Part shown: one piece after another, positions 18,139-27,263 of the stretch | How positions within the stretch are numbered: position 1 is the stretch's first letter | Layout of the letters: every line of letters begins with the position of its first letter | Assembly (NCBI GenBank): GCA_945874225.1 | Contig: CAMCFT010000009.1 | Coordinates: 56,683-120,682 of the forward strand | DNA: 64,000 nt | Direction: 5' to 3' | Source: Flavobacterium psychrophilum | GTDB taxonomy: Bacteria; Bacteroidota; Bacteroidia; Flavobacteriales; Flavobacteriaceae | Made by a program: the position numbers and the translations under genes | Notes under the pieces: model-generated | Databases searched by the model: none | Told to the model about the DNA's origin: nothing | The model's input: only the letters and a program-made list of their open reading frames with translations

Positions 18139-18537
18139 ATGAAAAAATATAAATTAATTGGAATATTAATTTTTTACTTTTTCATTTCGTGTTCAAACGA
18201 AAAGAAGATAGAAATTAGTGGATATGCATACCGAAATGAAAATATTCAAATATTAGAAAACCAAAAAGTCATTTTGAATATACAAGTAAATAACGATAAC
18301 AAAAATATGGATGCAAATAAATTGTGCTCCTTTTATGAATCAAATTTAAAAATAAATAATTCAAATGTTAAGCTAAATATTAAAATTGATTCAAGTAATA
18401 TTTCAGTTTTAGATACCTGTCTAATTGTTCCTAAGGAATTAAAATTTCCTTTTATAACTTTTTCATATCCTTCAGTAAAATCCAAATTTAAAAGAATAAT
18501 ACTTTTAGATGATGAAAGTAAGTTTGCTAAATATTAA
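18139..18537 (+). CDS. Small hypothetical lipoprotein
   Basis: The 132-residue protein has a lipoprotein signal (MKKYKLIGILIFYFFISC; lipobox Cys18), then a lysine- and asparagine-rich mature part with two further cysteines (Cys in LCSFYES and DTCLIVP). No family is recognised. It is very AT-rich and lies in the interval between the decayed tsaB tail and intact tsaB, so it may be a lineage-specific acquisition. Confidence 0.6.
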   Translation: MKKYKLIGILIFYFFISCSNEKKIEISGYAYRNENIQILENQKVILNIQVNNDNKNMDANKLCSFYESNLKINNSNVKLNIKIDSSNISVLDTCLIVPKELKFPFITFSYPSVKSKFKRIILLDDESKFAKY

Positions 18538-18597
18538 AATTGATTACGTAGATTTTAATTCTGTTAAGAAAACAAGAACAAACAAAAATTAAATTTT

Positions 18598-19266
18598 CTA
18601 CTTCTTCGAAACAGTCATCATAAAATCCTTCAAATAATAAGGTTCAAAATAAGCGACATCAACAGTGTCGTTTTTTTTGTATTTTTCGAAACTCAAAAAA
18701 CTCATTTCTTTTGCCGAAGGATATTTGATTTCCTCCAAGAAAATAAAATTTTCCTTGGTTAAAACCGGTTTGCATTTTTCGGCACAATCACCAACAAAAT
18801 AATGGGTTTCCTGCAACTCTTCGAAAGAATTTTCGGTGATAATTTCAGCTTGAACGGCTCTTTTATTTTCAAAATTTGGAGTAAAAATAGCGCTATAGAC
18901 TTCCATTCTTCTAGCATCGAGCATTGGAATTATCAATCCATTGGAAACCTTGGCTTGCGAAGCCAAAACTTGTAAAGTATCAATTGCAATCAATGGAATA
19001 TCTAAGGCAAAACACAATCCTTTTGCGGCAGAAACGCCAATGCGTAATCCTGTATAGGAACCCGGTCCTTGACTCACGGCAATAGCGGATAAATCTTGGA
19101 AAGTAATTCCGGATTCTTTGATGATTTCTTCAATAAAAACGTGCAAACGTTCCGCGTGAGAATAACCTTCTTCGGCAATTTCTTTACATAAAATTGTATT
19201 TCCTTCTTTTGCCAAAGCAACAGAACAATTCTTGGTAGCGGTTTCGATGTTGAGAATGTAGGACAA
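18598..19266 (-). CDS. tsaB: tRNA threonylcarbamoyladenosine biosynthesis protein TsaB
   Basis: The 222-residue ASKHA-fold protein partners TsaD (and TsaE) in making N6-threonylcarbamoyladenosine at position 37 of ANN-decoding tRNAs. It shows LNIETATKNCSVAL at the N terminus, HAERLH, and the VSQGPGSYTGLRIGVSAAKGL hallmark segment. The length is normal and it is cytoplasmic. It lies at the downstream end of a leftward run, 76 bases after the zincin gene. A broken copy of its 3' end lies 660 bases away. Confidence 0.95.
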   Translation of the reverse strand: MSYILNIETATKNCSVALAKEGNTILCKEIAEEGYSHAERLHVFIEEIIKESGITFQDLSAIAVSQGPGSYTGLRIGVSAAKGLCFALDIPLIAIDTLQVLASQAKVSNGLIIPMLDARRMEVYSAIFTPNFENKRAVQAEIITENSFEELQETHYFVGDCAEKCKPVLTKENFIFLEEIKYPSAKEMSFLSFEKYKKNDTVDVAYFEPYYLKDFMMTVSKK

Positions 19267-19342
19267 TTTTAGATTTGGGATATTAGATGTTAACTTTTGA
19301 ATTATAAATGTATTTTGAGAAAATAATTTGCTCTATAAAAAA

Positions 19343-19942
19343 TCAAATTTGCTTTATAAATATAAAACATCCAGCTTCAGAAGGATGGTCTAAAACAAAA
19401 CTATTCATATTTTCTTTTCTTAACAAATTTATTATCAATAAATCTCCCAAAGCGGCTATTGTAAACATTATGCCAAAAATTAAGAAACCAATATTTCCAG
19501 TTAAAATTGAATAAATTGCCGGAAATAATCCTAAAATAATTCCTGGTGTAATCGCACCTATTATATATTGTTTTACTAATAATGGTTCTTTACAATGGCA
19601 ATAAGGAGTCAGCATTTTCCATAACACTCCATATTTTATCGATTTATAACCATTTTTGGTATACCTTGCCCAAGTGATTCCGTGAATCAATTCGTGTATA
19701 ATAATACCAAAAACCATAATTAATAGTATTGAAATTGTGCTGCCAAAAACCCCTATATAATTATGCCGGATAACCTCTCTAAACGAAACAAAGGTGAAAT
19801 TTTTAGACCATACTAAATAATAGGGAATTCCATAAATTAAAACAATAGGGAAAATTGCAAATATTGCAAATATGTTTGCTTTTACTAAATTGATTATTCG
19901 CAATTCTTTACTATACCCTTCAAGTTCTTTATAATCTTCCAT
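19343..19942 (-). CDS. DUF3267 membrane zincin metallopeptidase-like protein
   Basis: The 199-residue integral membrane protein has about four hydrophobic segments (~25-45, ~65-85, ~130-150, ~155-175). The zinc-peptidase motif HELIH is at residues 83-87 inside the second segment (GIIIHELIHGITW), as in DUF3267 putative zincins related to M50-type proteases. The substrate is unknown. It follows the exporter operon after 43 bases on the same strand and may be co-transcribed with it. Confidence 0.8.
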   Translation of the reverse strand: MEDYKELEGYSKELRIINLVKANIFAIFAIFPIVLIYGIPYYLVWSKNFTFVSFREVIRHNYIGVFGSTISILLIMVFGIIIHELIHGITWARYTKNGYKSIKYGVLWKMLTPYCHCKEPLLVKQYIIGAITPGIILGLFPAIYSILTGNIGFLIFGIMFTIAALGDLLIINLLRKENMNSFVLDHPSEAGCFIFIKQI

Positions 19943-19985
19943 TATTTCCTATAGCTTTTGACACATAATATATTCTAAATACCAA

Positions 19986-21275
19986 TTACTTCTTTTCTTC
20001 CACTTTATCTAAAGTCACTTTATCTCCCGAATTCAAATCCTTTGAAACTGTTGTATAAGGTCCGGTGATGACTACGTCACCTTTTTTAAGTCCAGAAATC
20101 ACTTCAATATTTGTGTCGTCTTGAATTCCAGTTTTTATGATTCGGATTTTAGCTTTATTGCCTACTTTTACGAAGACACATTCTAGTTTTTTATCGCTTT
20201 TTGGAGCTGCTTTTTTGTCTGCTGCTTCATCTTCTACTTTAAATCCTTTTACCGCAGTTGTGTCAGATTTTACAACTACAGAGCTTATTGGCACAGCCAA
20301 AACGTTAGGTCTTGTTTTTGTAACAATATCAACCGTTGCTGTCATTCCTGGTCTAAAAGGAGAATAGGTATCTGGTTTTCCTTCCAATAAATCTTGGTAG
20401 GATTCTTTCAAGATTCTAATTTTAACTTTGAAATTAGTTACTTGATCCGCCGTTAAAGCAGTACTTGCCGAGTTGGAAATACTAGTAACAATTCCTTTGA
20501 ACTGTTTCTTCAAATAGGCATCAACCTCAACCTTTGCTTCATTTCCCACTTTTATTTTTACGATGTCATTTTCATTCACATCAACTTCCACTTCCATATT
20601 ATTCAGGTTGGCAACACGAAGAATTTCGGTTCCGGCCATTTGTTGCGTTCCTAAAACTCGTTCGCCCAGTTCCACGTTAAGAACAGAAATTGTTCCGTCT
20701 GCAGGAGCATAAATTATGGTTCTTCCCAGATTATCTCTGGCTTCATTCACTGTTGCCGAAGCACTTTGAACATTGAAATATGCCGCTTGTTTGGAGGCTT
20801 TTGCCACTTCAAAAGAAGCAACTGTTTTATCCCAATCTGACTTAGAAATAATTCCTTTTTCAAATAAGGTTTTGTTTCTGTCGTAATTGGCTTTGGCTTC
20901 TTTATAGGAAGCGTCTGCTTGGGTTAAGCCTGATCTGGTTCCAGATAAATTAGCGACAGATCTGTTTAATCCAGAAGTATATAAATCAGGATTTATCTTA
21001 ACCAATAAATCTCCTTTTTTTACAACTTGTCCTTCTTTTATTGGCAAAGAGATAATTTCACCAGAAACCATAGAAGCGATTTTTACTTCTATTTCGGGTT
21101 GGATTTTTCCTGTTGCCGAAACGGTTTCTACAATTGTTGTTGCATTAACATTGGCAATTTCAACGGATTTCCCCTTATCTTTATTTCCTATAACTCCTGT
21201 TTTAGAAAGTACTATTAATAACGCAATTATCACAACTGCTCCGCCTATTAATAAATAAATGGTCTTTTTTGACAT
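19986..21275 (-). CDS. Periplasmic adaptor subunit of efflux system (HlyD/MacA-like), copy 1
   Basis: The 429-residue membrane fusion protein has an N-terminal anchor (~5-25), a lipoyl-like half (VEVKIASMVSGEIISLPIKEGQVVKKGDLLVKI begins it), a coiled-coil hairpin (~95-175) and a second lipoyl half (IIYAPADGTISVLNVELGERVLG). Beta-barrel and membrane-proximal domains follow, with a lysine-rich insert near 340-365. It would bridge an inner-membrane MacB-type permease to TolC. It is 6 bases downstream of tolC in a six-gene exporter operon that also encodes another adaptor. Confidence 0.9.
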   Translation of the reverse strand: MSKKTIYLLIGGAVVIIALLIVLSKTGVIGNKDKGKSVEIANVNATTIVETVSATGKIQPEIEVKIASMVSGEIISLPIKEGQVVKKGDLLVKINPDLYTSGLNRSVANLSGTRSGLTQADASYKEAKANYDRNKTLFEKGIISKSDWDKTVASFEVAKASKQAAYFNVQSASATVNEARDNLGRTIIYAPADGTISVLNVELGERVLGTQQMAGTEILRVANLNNMEVEVDVNENDIVKIKVGNEAKVEVDAYLKKQFKGIVTSISNSASTALTADQVTNFKVKIRILKESYQDLLEGKPDTYSPFRPGMTATVDIVTKTRPNVLAVPISSVVVKSDTTAVKGFKVEDEAADKKAAPKSDKKLECVFVKVGNKAKIRIIKTGIQDDTNIEVISGLKKGDVVITGPYTTVSKDLNSGDKVTLDKVEEKK

Positions 21276-21281
21276 AATAAA

Positions 21282-22640
21282 TTAGATTTTGATGATTGGG
21301 ATTCCAAAATAGAACTCCAGTATTTTTATTTTAAAAATGTAATCGTATTTGGTTCTCAACACTTCAGATTGTGCGAAAGAAAGCAAGGTTTGTGATTGGT
21401 TAAAATCGAAAGAATTCATCATTCCCACAGCATATTTCTCTTTGGCATAATTATAGGCTTCTTGTCTTGCATCTAAAGCTGCAAGTGAAGATTCATAAGC
21501 ATTCAAACCTCCTTTAGCATCTGTAAATGCGGTGTAAACATTTCTTTGCAAAGTCAATTCTTCTTGCTCAACCGCTATTTTTGATTTTTCTAAATTTACT
21601 TTGGAACGCTCCACATTGTTTCTTGCCGAAAATCCGTTAAAAATTGGAATCGATAATTGTGCTCCAAAAGCTTGTCCTCTATTGTCAGTAAACTGTTGCC
21701 CAAAAGGAGCTGCTGGCTCTTTTAAACCTGTTTGGAAATTTATAGTTTCAGCATAAGAAATCTGTGTGTTGATGTTATAAAAACCTTGCAATGTTGGCTG
21801 AAAACCTCCTTTTGCAATGGCTACATTTTTTTGGGCAATTTCTAAATTGGTTTTGGCAATTTTTAATTCTGTTCTTTCCTCTTTTGCTTTTTCATAAATA
21901 GAAACCGGAGTTTGAGCTAATATGTTGTTTTCGTCTTTGGCCGTGGTTTCATCGGTTACATCAAAATCATAAAACTCTTTTAGTTGTAACAATTGAGCCA
22001 AACTCAATTTGGAAATCAACAAAGCATTTTCAGCAGCAATAACTTTTTGATTGTCTGAAGCAACTGTTGCTTTTATGTCCAACAAATCCCCACGTGGAAC
22101 AGAACCTGCTTTTACTAATTCTTCTGAACGAGCCAATTGCTTATTATTAATTATCAATTGTTCTTGTTGCACTTTTAAATTTTCTTTATTAAAAAGCACT
22201 TGCAAGAAAGCATTGGCAACATTCAGCGCCACATCTTCCTGCATTTTTGTTAATTGGTATTTTGCTGCAATAATCGAAAGATTGGCTTTTCGTAGCGAGT
22301 TTTGATTTTGCATTCCTTTGTAAATATCAAAGCCAACTCCTACTCCAAATGAGGAATATTGAGAAGTTTGATTTCTTTTAAGGTTCGTAGTAGGGTCTGT
22401 ATTTAAACCCACATTCCAAGAATGGGAAGCATTTGAATTCAAAGATGGAATAAAATTTCCTATTGCATCTTTCTTGCCAATGTCTGCCGTCTTAGTATCT
22501 AATTCGGTTTGCTTGATCGAGATATTATTGTCTATAGCGTATTTAACGCATTCTTCTAGTGTCCATTTTTTAGTTTGGGCCTGAATTGACAAGCTAAACA
22601 GCAGAATAAAAATGAGACTAATACAATTAATTTTTTTCAT
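21282..22640 (-). CDS. TolC family outer-membrane efflux protein
   Basis: Signal peptide MKKINCISLIFILLFSLSIQA is followed by WTLEECVKYAIDNNISIKQTELD, the usual start of an outer-membrane efflux protein. Two repeats of the OEP domain span ~25-225 and ~245-445, with long helices forming the periplasmic tunnel and strands forming the outer-membrane barrel. I choose ATG 22640 (452 residues) rather than 22664 because it begins at the signal peptide. It lies between two adaptor genes in the exporter operon. Confidence 0.9.
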   Translation of the reverse strand: MKKINCISLIFILLFSLSIQAQTKKWTLEECVKYAIDNNISIKQTELDTKTADIGKKDAIGNFIPSLNSNASHSWNVGLNTDPTTNLKRNQTSQYSSFGVGVGFDIYKGMQNQNSLRKANLSIIAAKYQLTKMQEDVALNVANAFLQVLFNKENLKVQQEQLIINNKQLARSEELVKAGSVPRGDLLDIKATVASDNQKVIAAENALLISKLSLAQLLQLKEFYDFDVTDETTAKDENNILAQTPVSIYEKAKEERTELKIAKTNLEIAQKNVAIAKGGFQPTLQGFYNINTQISYAETINFQTGLKEPAAPFGQQFTDNRGQAFGAQLSIPIFNGFSARNNVERSKVNLEKSKIAVEQEELTLQRNVYTAFTDAKGGLNAYESSLAALDARQEAYNYAKEKYAVGMMNSFDFNQSQTLLSFAQSEVLRTKYDYIFKIKILEFYFGIPIIKI

Positions 22641-22722
22641 ATATTTTGAATGAAAGCGTAGCAAAGGTACTACACAAATTTAACATTTATTTTAAAACTG
22701 AAATTCTTTTTATACAATAAAC

Positions 22723-23838
22723 TTATGATTTTGGTTCTTCTGTTTTCAAGCCTTTATTCCAAACTTTTATTTTGTCAGAAGACTTCAATCCGCTTTTAAT
22801 TTCTACATAAATCCCGTCGCTAACACCTAAAACAAGGTCTTTTCTAACGAATTTTTGACTTGAAGTTTCCACTTCTACATAAGGTTTTTGTGTTTTAGAG
22901 TCAAACTGGATTAAAGCTTCTTTGACTGACATAACTTTATCTGATCGCTCCAAAATAATCGAAGCATTAGCACTCAATCCAGCTCTGATAAAAGTATCGT
23001 CTCTATTCAATAAAGATGCTTTTATTTCGAATTGAATAGCGCCGTTTTCGGTGACTCCTTTTGGAGCGATATCGGTTAAAACTGCGTTAAACTTCTTGTT
23101 TTCAATGGCTCCAACGGTGATTTCAATAGGTAAGTTTACTTTTATTTTCCCTACTTCGGATTCATCGATTTTACCCACAAATATCATTCGACCCACATCA
23201 GCAACACTGGCAATAGTAGTTCCTTCATTGAAATTATTGCTTTCGATTACCTGATTCCCCACTTTTACCGGAACATCAAGCACCATTCCATTCACTGTAG
23301 AACGAATTAAAGTATTGGCATAATTCCCAAGACCAGAAGTTGTTCCCGTCTTTGCAATATCATAGTCTTGTTTAGAAGCGGCATAATTTTGTTTGGCTTG
23401 TTTGTAAGCTACTTGTGCCGCATCAAAATCATTGGCAGAAATAACGCCTTTATCAAACAAAGTTTTTTGTCTTTGAAATAATTTTTCCTGATTGTCCAAG
23501 TTTATTTTAGCAGTCTGAACCTGATTTTGAGTGTTACTCAAATTTGAAACATTGGCAACCACCTTTATTTTGGCAATCAAATCTCCAGCCTTGATTGTTT
23601 GACCAGCTTTAATATAAACGGCTTCAATAATCCCAGAAATATTTGGTTTAATTAATACTTCTTCGTCCGGAACTATATTACCGGTTGCGATGGTGTTTTT
23701 GATAATTGTTTTAATTTCAGTTTTATCTGTTTCAAAAACAACTGGAGATTCCTGGTTTTTGGCATACAAATAATATAGCGCTCCGAAAAATACTATAGCT
23801 ATAAAAATTAAGATTGTTATGGTTACTCCTTTTTTCAT
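22723..23838 (-). CDS. Periplasmic adaptor subunit of efflux system, copy 2
   Basis: The 371-residue membrane fusion protein has an N-terminal membrane anchor (~5-25), first lipoyl half (VLIKPNISGIIEAVYIKAGQTIKAGDLIAKI begins it), a coiled-coil hairpin (~95-165) with FDKGVISANDFD, second lipoyl half (NGMVLDVPVKVGNQV) and beta-barrel domain. It is homologous to but divergent from the adaptor at 19986-21275. It lies directly downstream of two permease genes. Confidence 0.9.
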   Translation of the reverse strand: MKKGVTITILIFIAIVFFGALYYLYAKNQESPVVFETDKTEIKTIIKNTIATGNIVPDEEVLIKPNISGIIEAVYIKAGQTIKAGDLIAKIKVVANVSNLSNTQNQVQTAKINLDNQEKLFQRQKTLFDKGVISANDFDAAQVAYKQAKQNYAASKQDYDIAKTGTTSGLGNYANTLIRSTVNGMVLDVPVKVGNQVIESNNFNEGTTIASVADVGRMIFVGKIDESEVGKIKVNLPIEITVGAIENKKFNAVLTDIAPKGVTENGAIQFEIKASLLNRDDTFIRAGLSANASIILERSDKVMSVKEALIQFDSKTQKPYVEVETSSQKFVRKDLVLGVSDGIYVEIKSGLKSSDKIKVWNKGLKTEEPKS

Positions 23839-23879
23839 TTTGATCTTTTTTAATTCGATTATTATTTTTGATTGATATT

Positions 23880-25148
23880 CTATTCTGTTCTTAATGCGTC
23901 AACAGGTTTTACTTTTATGGCCGTTTGAGCTGGAATTAGTCCTGCTAACAATCCTGATCCTACTAATATAATTAATGCAAAAAACACTACTGGCAAATCA
24001 ACACTTGGATTGGCAAACATTGAGCCTTCACTTGGCATTGAATCCAAAATCTTGTTGACTATTATTAAAACTCCAGTTGCTGCTCCAATGCCTAACATTC
24101 CGGCAGAAATGGTCAAAAAGATGGCTTCCAATAATATTTGAGAACGAATTGCCGCTGGTGTTGCGCCTAAAGCTCTTCGGATTCCAATTTCCTTGGTTCT
24201 TTCTTTTACAACTATTAGCATAATATTTGAAATTCCAATAACTCCCGAAAGCAAAACTAAGGTTCCAACGAAGTAGGCTATAAATCTCAGTATGGAAAAT
24301 AAACCCAGTATTTTGCTGAATTCGGCATATAAATCGAAATTTCCAATAGCTCTTTCATCATCCGGACTAATAGAATGTCTTGATTTCATAAACTCTAAAA
24401 TCTTTGGTTTTAAATCAGTAATCGAAGCGTCGTCATTTGCAGTAAGTGCCATCCAACCCACTTTATCACCATAATTAAATGCCTGTTGGAAAGCAGTAAA
24501 AGGAACAAAAACATTTTTTTGCTCTTCTTCTGCATTGCCATTATTGCCGTTAGTTTTTTTCTTATAAACCCCAACAACCATAAAGTTTACCCCATTTACT
24601 TTGATATAAGTTCCAATAACTTCCTCTGCTTTTTCATACAATCCATCAATAACACCTTGACCAATCACGGCAACTTTTCGGCTCAACTCAATATCTTGAT
24701 AATTCACAAAACGCCCTCTAACAATGTCCATTGATTCCTGTTTCACATATTCAGGATAATCACCATAAACGTTGAAAGCAGCAGTTTTTGTTCCTCTAAC
24801 CACATTGTTTCCGCCTCTAAAACCTCCCAATTGATTTCTTGGTGATGCATATAAAAGGTCTGGAAACTTTTCTTTTAATGCTGGAACATCACTATTTTGA
24901 AAGCTAAATTGTCTGGTTTTCGGAAGTCCTTTGTAAGGTTTTGAGGTAGCTTGTGTCCACATAAACATAGTGTTTGTAGCCATTCCGGAAAACCCTTGCT
25001 TTACTCCATTTTCCAGCCCGTTTCCGGCTGCAAGTAGAATTACCAAAATAAATATTCCCCAAAAAACCCCAAAAGCTGTCAGTATTGTCCGAAACGTATT
25101 CGCGGTCAATGCTTCTAAAATTTCATCCCATTTATCTTTGTCAAACAT
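23880..25148 (-). CDS. MacB-type ABC transporter permease, copy 2
   Basis: The 422-residue inner-membrane protein has an N-terminal membrane helix (~15-40), a MacB-like periplasmic core domain (~45-275) and three C-terminal helices of the FtsX family (~290-315, ~335-365, ~380-410), with ERTKEIGIRRALGATPAAI before the second. It lacks a fused ATPase and must use the ATPase encoded at 26391-27092. It follows the other permease by 2 bases and resembles it throughout. Confidence 0.92.
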   Translation of the reverse strand: MFDKDKWDEILEALTANTFRTILTAFGVFWGIFILVILLAAGNGLENGVKQGFSGMATNTMFMWTQATSKPYKGLPKTRQFSFQNSDVPALKEKFPDLLYASPRNQLGGFRGGNNVVRGTKTAAFNVYGDYPEYVKQESMDIVRGRFVNYQDIELSRKVAVIGQGVIDGLYEKAEEVIGTYIKVNGVNFMVVGVYKKKTNGNNGNAEEEQKNVFVPFTAFQQAFNYGDKVGWMALTANDDASITDLKPKILEFMKSRHSISPDDERAIGNFDLYAEFSKILGLFSILRFIAYFVGTLVLLSGVIGISNIMLIVVKERTKEIGIRRALGATPAAIRSQILLEAIFLTISAGMLGIGAATGVLIIVNKILDSMPSEGSMFANPSVDLPVVFFALIILVGSGLLAGLIPAQTAIKVKPVDALRTE

Positions 25149-25150
25149 AA

Positions 25151-26398
25151 TTATTCGTCTCTAAGTGCTACAATAGGTTTAATTTTGGCTGCTCTGTATG
25201 CCGGGAAAAATCCAGCTAATGCACCTGCAAATACTAACAATCCCAAAGTGGTTAATGCGATGGTAAAATCGACTTCCGGATTAAAGAAATAATCGCTTTT
25301 AATCTGAGGACCAACCAATTCCAAAAGTGCTAAACTAGACAAAAGCCCAACAAAACCAGCTATTGTGGTAATAAAAATAGATTCGTGTAAAATCATTCCG
25401 ACAATTGAAAGAGGCGTTGCTCCAAGTGCTTTTCTAATTCCGATTTCCTTAGTTCTTTCCTTCACTATAATCAACATAATGTTGCTTACTCCAACAACTC
25501 CTGCAATGATGGTGCAAATTCCAACCCACCAAAAAAATAATCTGATATATAAATTCAAATCATAAAACTGTTTGATATTTTCTACAGTACTATTGATTCC
25601 TATTGCGCTGGTGTCATCTGGAGCAATGGTATTTTTGCCTTTGAGTAATTGTGATATTCCTTCGGTAAATTTCTTTGACTCAGCTAATGCTTCTTCATAG
25701 GTGTCTTTTTTGTGTAATGTAAAAGACATATCACTTAATTTATCCCCACCACTACCAAAAACCTGTTGAACAGTCGTTATAGGCAAATAAGTTCTGGCTT
25801 CTTCTCGCTCTCCACCTGGATCTGTAAAAACTCCTACCACTTCAAATTTCACATTGCTAATTAAAATTTGTTCGCCAATGGCGTTTTTATCTTTGAATAA
25901 ATCTTGTTTTAATTTTTGTCCAATAATTGCCACTTTCCTCTTATTCTCCAAATCCAAGAGGTTCACAAATCTTCCTTCAGCAATACTGACTTTTTCAATG
26001 GCCTGATGATCTGGAGAAACTCCCTGACAATCGTAATTTCCGGTTTCCTTTCCATAGACTATGTTTCCGTTCCAAATATTAAATTTCGAACTTTTCTTGT
26101 CAATTTCCTTTTCAAATTTTTGTTTAGAAATTACAAAATCACTGTTGCGCAATTGAATTTTTCTTCCGGGATTTAAACCTTTGTATTCTTTGGTAGTCAT
26201 TCCTGCCCAAATCCAAATAACCCCATCAGCATCATTTTCGAACTGTTTTGCAATTCCGTTTTCGAGACCTTTTCCGGCACCAAGTAGAATTACCAAAATA
26301 AAAATTCCTGAAGCCACAGAAGTTCCCGTGAGAAAAGTTCTCATTTTATTCTTGGCAATAGCCTCAAAAATTTCCTGCCAGCGTTCTATATTAAACAT
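25151..26398 (-). CDS. MacB-type ABC transporter permease, copy 1
   Basis: The 415-residue permease has the same plan as its neighbour: N-terminal helix (~15-40), periplasmic core (~45-270), three C-terminal helices, and ERTKEIGIRKALGATPLSI. Its start overlaps the end of the ATPase gene by 8 bases. Two non-identical permeases suggest a heterodimeric transporter. Family members export peptides, antibiotics or lipoproteins; the cargo here is unknown. Confidence 0.92.
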   Translation of the reverse strand: MFNIERWQEIFEAIAKNKMRTFLTGTSVASGIFILVILLGAGKGLENGIAKQFENDADGVIWIWAGMTTKEYKGLNPGRKIQLRNSDFVISKQKFEKEIDKKSSKFNIWNGNIVYGKETGNYDCQGVSPDHQAIEKVSIAEGRFVNLLDLENKRKVAIIGQKLKQDLFKDKNAIGEQILISNVKFEVVGVFTDPGGEREEARTYLPITTVQQVFGSGGDKLSDMSFTLHKKDTYEEALAESKKFTEGISQLLKGKNTIAPDDTSAIGINSTVENIKQFYDLNLYIRLFFWWVGICTIIAGVVGVSNIMLIIVKERTKEIGIRKALGATPLSIVGMILHESIFITTIAGFVGLLSSLALLELVGPQIKSDYFFNPEVDFTIALTTLGLLVFAGALAGFFPAYRAAKIKPIVALRDE

Positions 26399-27092
26399 AA
26401 GATGAAGCTCTTACTTGTTCTACATATTTATCATCGATGATTATTCCGTCTTTCAAAACCACGTTTCTTTTGCACATTGCGGCAATATCAGGTTCGTGGG
26501 TAACAATCAAAATCGTTTTTCCTTCGTCGTTAATTCCTTGGATTAACTCCATTACCTCATAAGAAGTTACCGTGTCCAAAGCTCCTGTTGGCTCATCGGC
26601 CAATAAAACTTTTGGGTTCGAAGCCATCGCTCTGGCAATCGCCACACGCTGTTTTTGTCCTCCTGAAAGTTCACTTGGCAAGTGATGCGAATGCGAAGAC
26701 AAGCCTACTTTTTCAAGATAGCTCATCGCAATTTCGTTACGTTCTTTTCTTTTTATCCCTTTATAATACAATGGCATTGCCACATTATCCAAGGCGGATT
26801 TATAATTAATCAAATTGAAAGATTGGAAAACAAAACCTAGAAACTGGTTTCGATATTTAGAAGCGATCGTTTCGTTTAGATTTTTGACAGGCATTTTATC
26901 CAAAATATAATCACCAGAATCAGCTTCATCAAGAATTCCCAGAATATTAAGCAACGTAGATTTTCCGGAACCAGACGAACCCATAATAGCAACCAACTCT
27001 CCTTCTTTGATGTTGAAATTGATTCCTTTTAGGACGTGCAATTCAGAACCTCCTACATTATACGATTTATGTAAATCTTTAATCTCAATCAT
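26391..27092 (-). CDS. ABC transporter ATP-binding protein (MacB/LolD type)
   Basis: The 233-residue ATPase has Walker [10 protein letters not shown] (~38-46), Q-loop VFQSFNL, signature LSGGQKQR, Walker [10 protein letters not shown] and H-loop VTHEPD. It powers the permease pair encoded downstream. It is the first gene of the exporter operon (ATPase, permease, permease, adaptor, TolC, adaptor). The upstream interval is shared with a divergent lipoprotein gene. Confidence 0.95.
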   Translation of the reverse strand: MIEIKDLHKSYNVGGSELHVLKGINFNIKEGELVAIMGSSGSGKSTLLNILGILDEADSGDYILDKMPVKNLNETIASKYRNQFLGFVFQSFNLINYKSALDNVAMPLYYKGIKRKERNEIAMSYLEKVGLSSHSHHLPSELSGGQKQRVAIARAMASNPKVLLADEPTGALDTVTSYEVMELIQGINDEGKTILIVTHEPDIAAMCKRNVVLKDGIIIDDKYVEQVRASSYV

Positions 27093-27221
27093 ATCTACTT
27101 GAATTAGAAAGCAATATTAATTATTTTGGAAAGGAAACAGTACTAATAAAAAGTTAATAGTCCTACTTCTAAAATGAATAAGACTTATCTATGTTGAAAA
27201 TGTTACAGTTTACCCAAAAAA

Positions 27222-27229
27222 TATATTTG
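27222..27229 (+). promoter_or_regulatory. Candidate -7 box for the DUF4403 gene
   Basis: TATATTTG matches TAnnTTTG, 35 bases before the ATG. A TTG at 27194-27196 is 25 bases upstream, slightly beyond the usual spacing. Confidence 0.4.
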
Positions 27230-27263
27230 TTTTATTAATTTTGCTTTTTCAAATCAAAATAAA

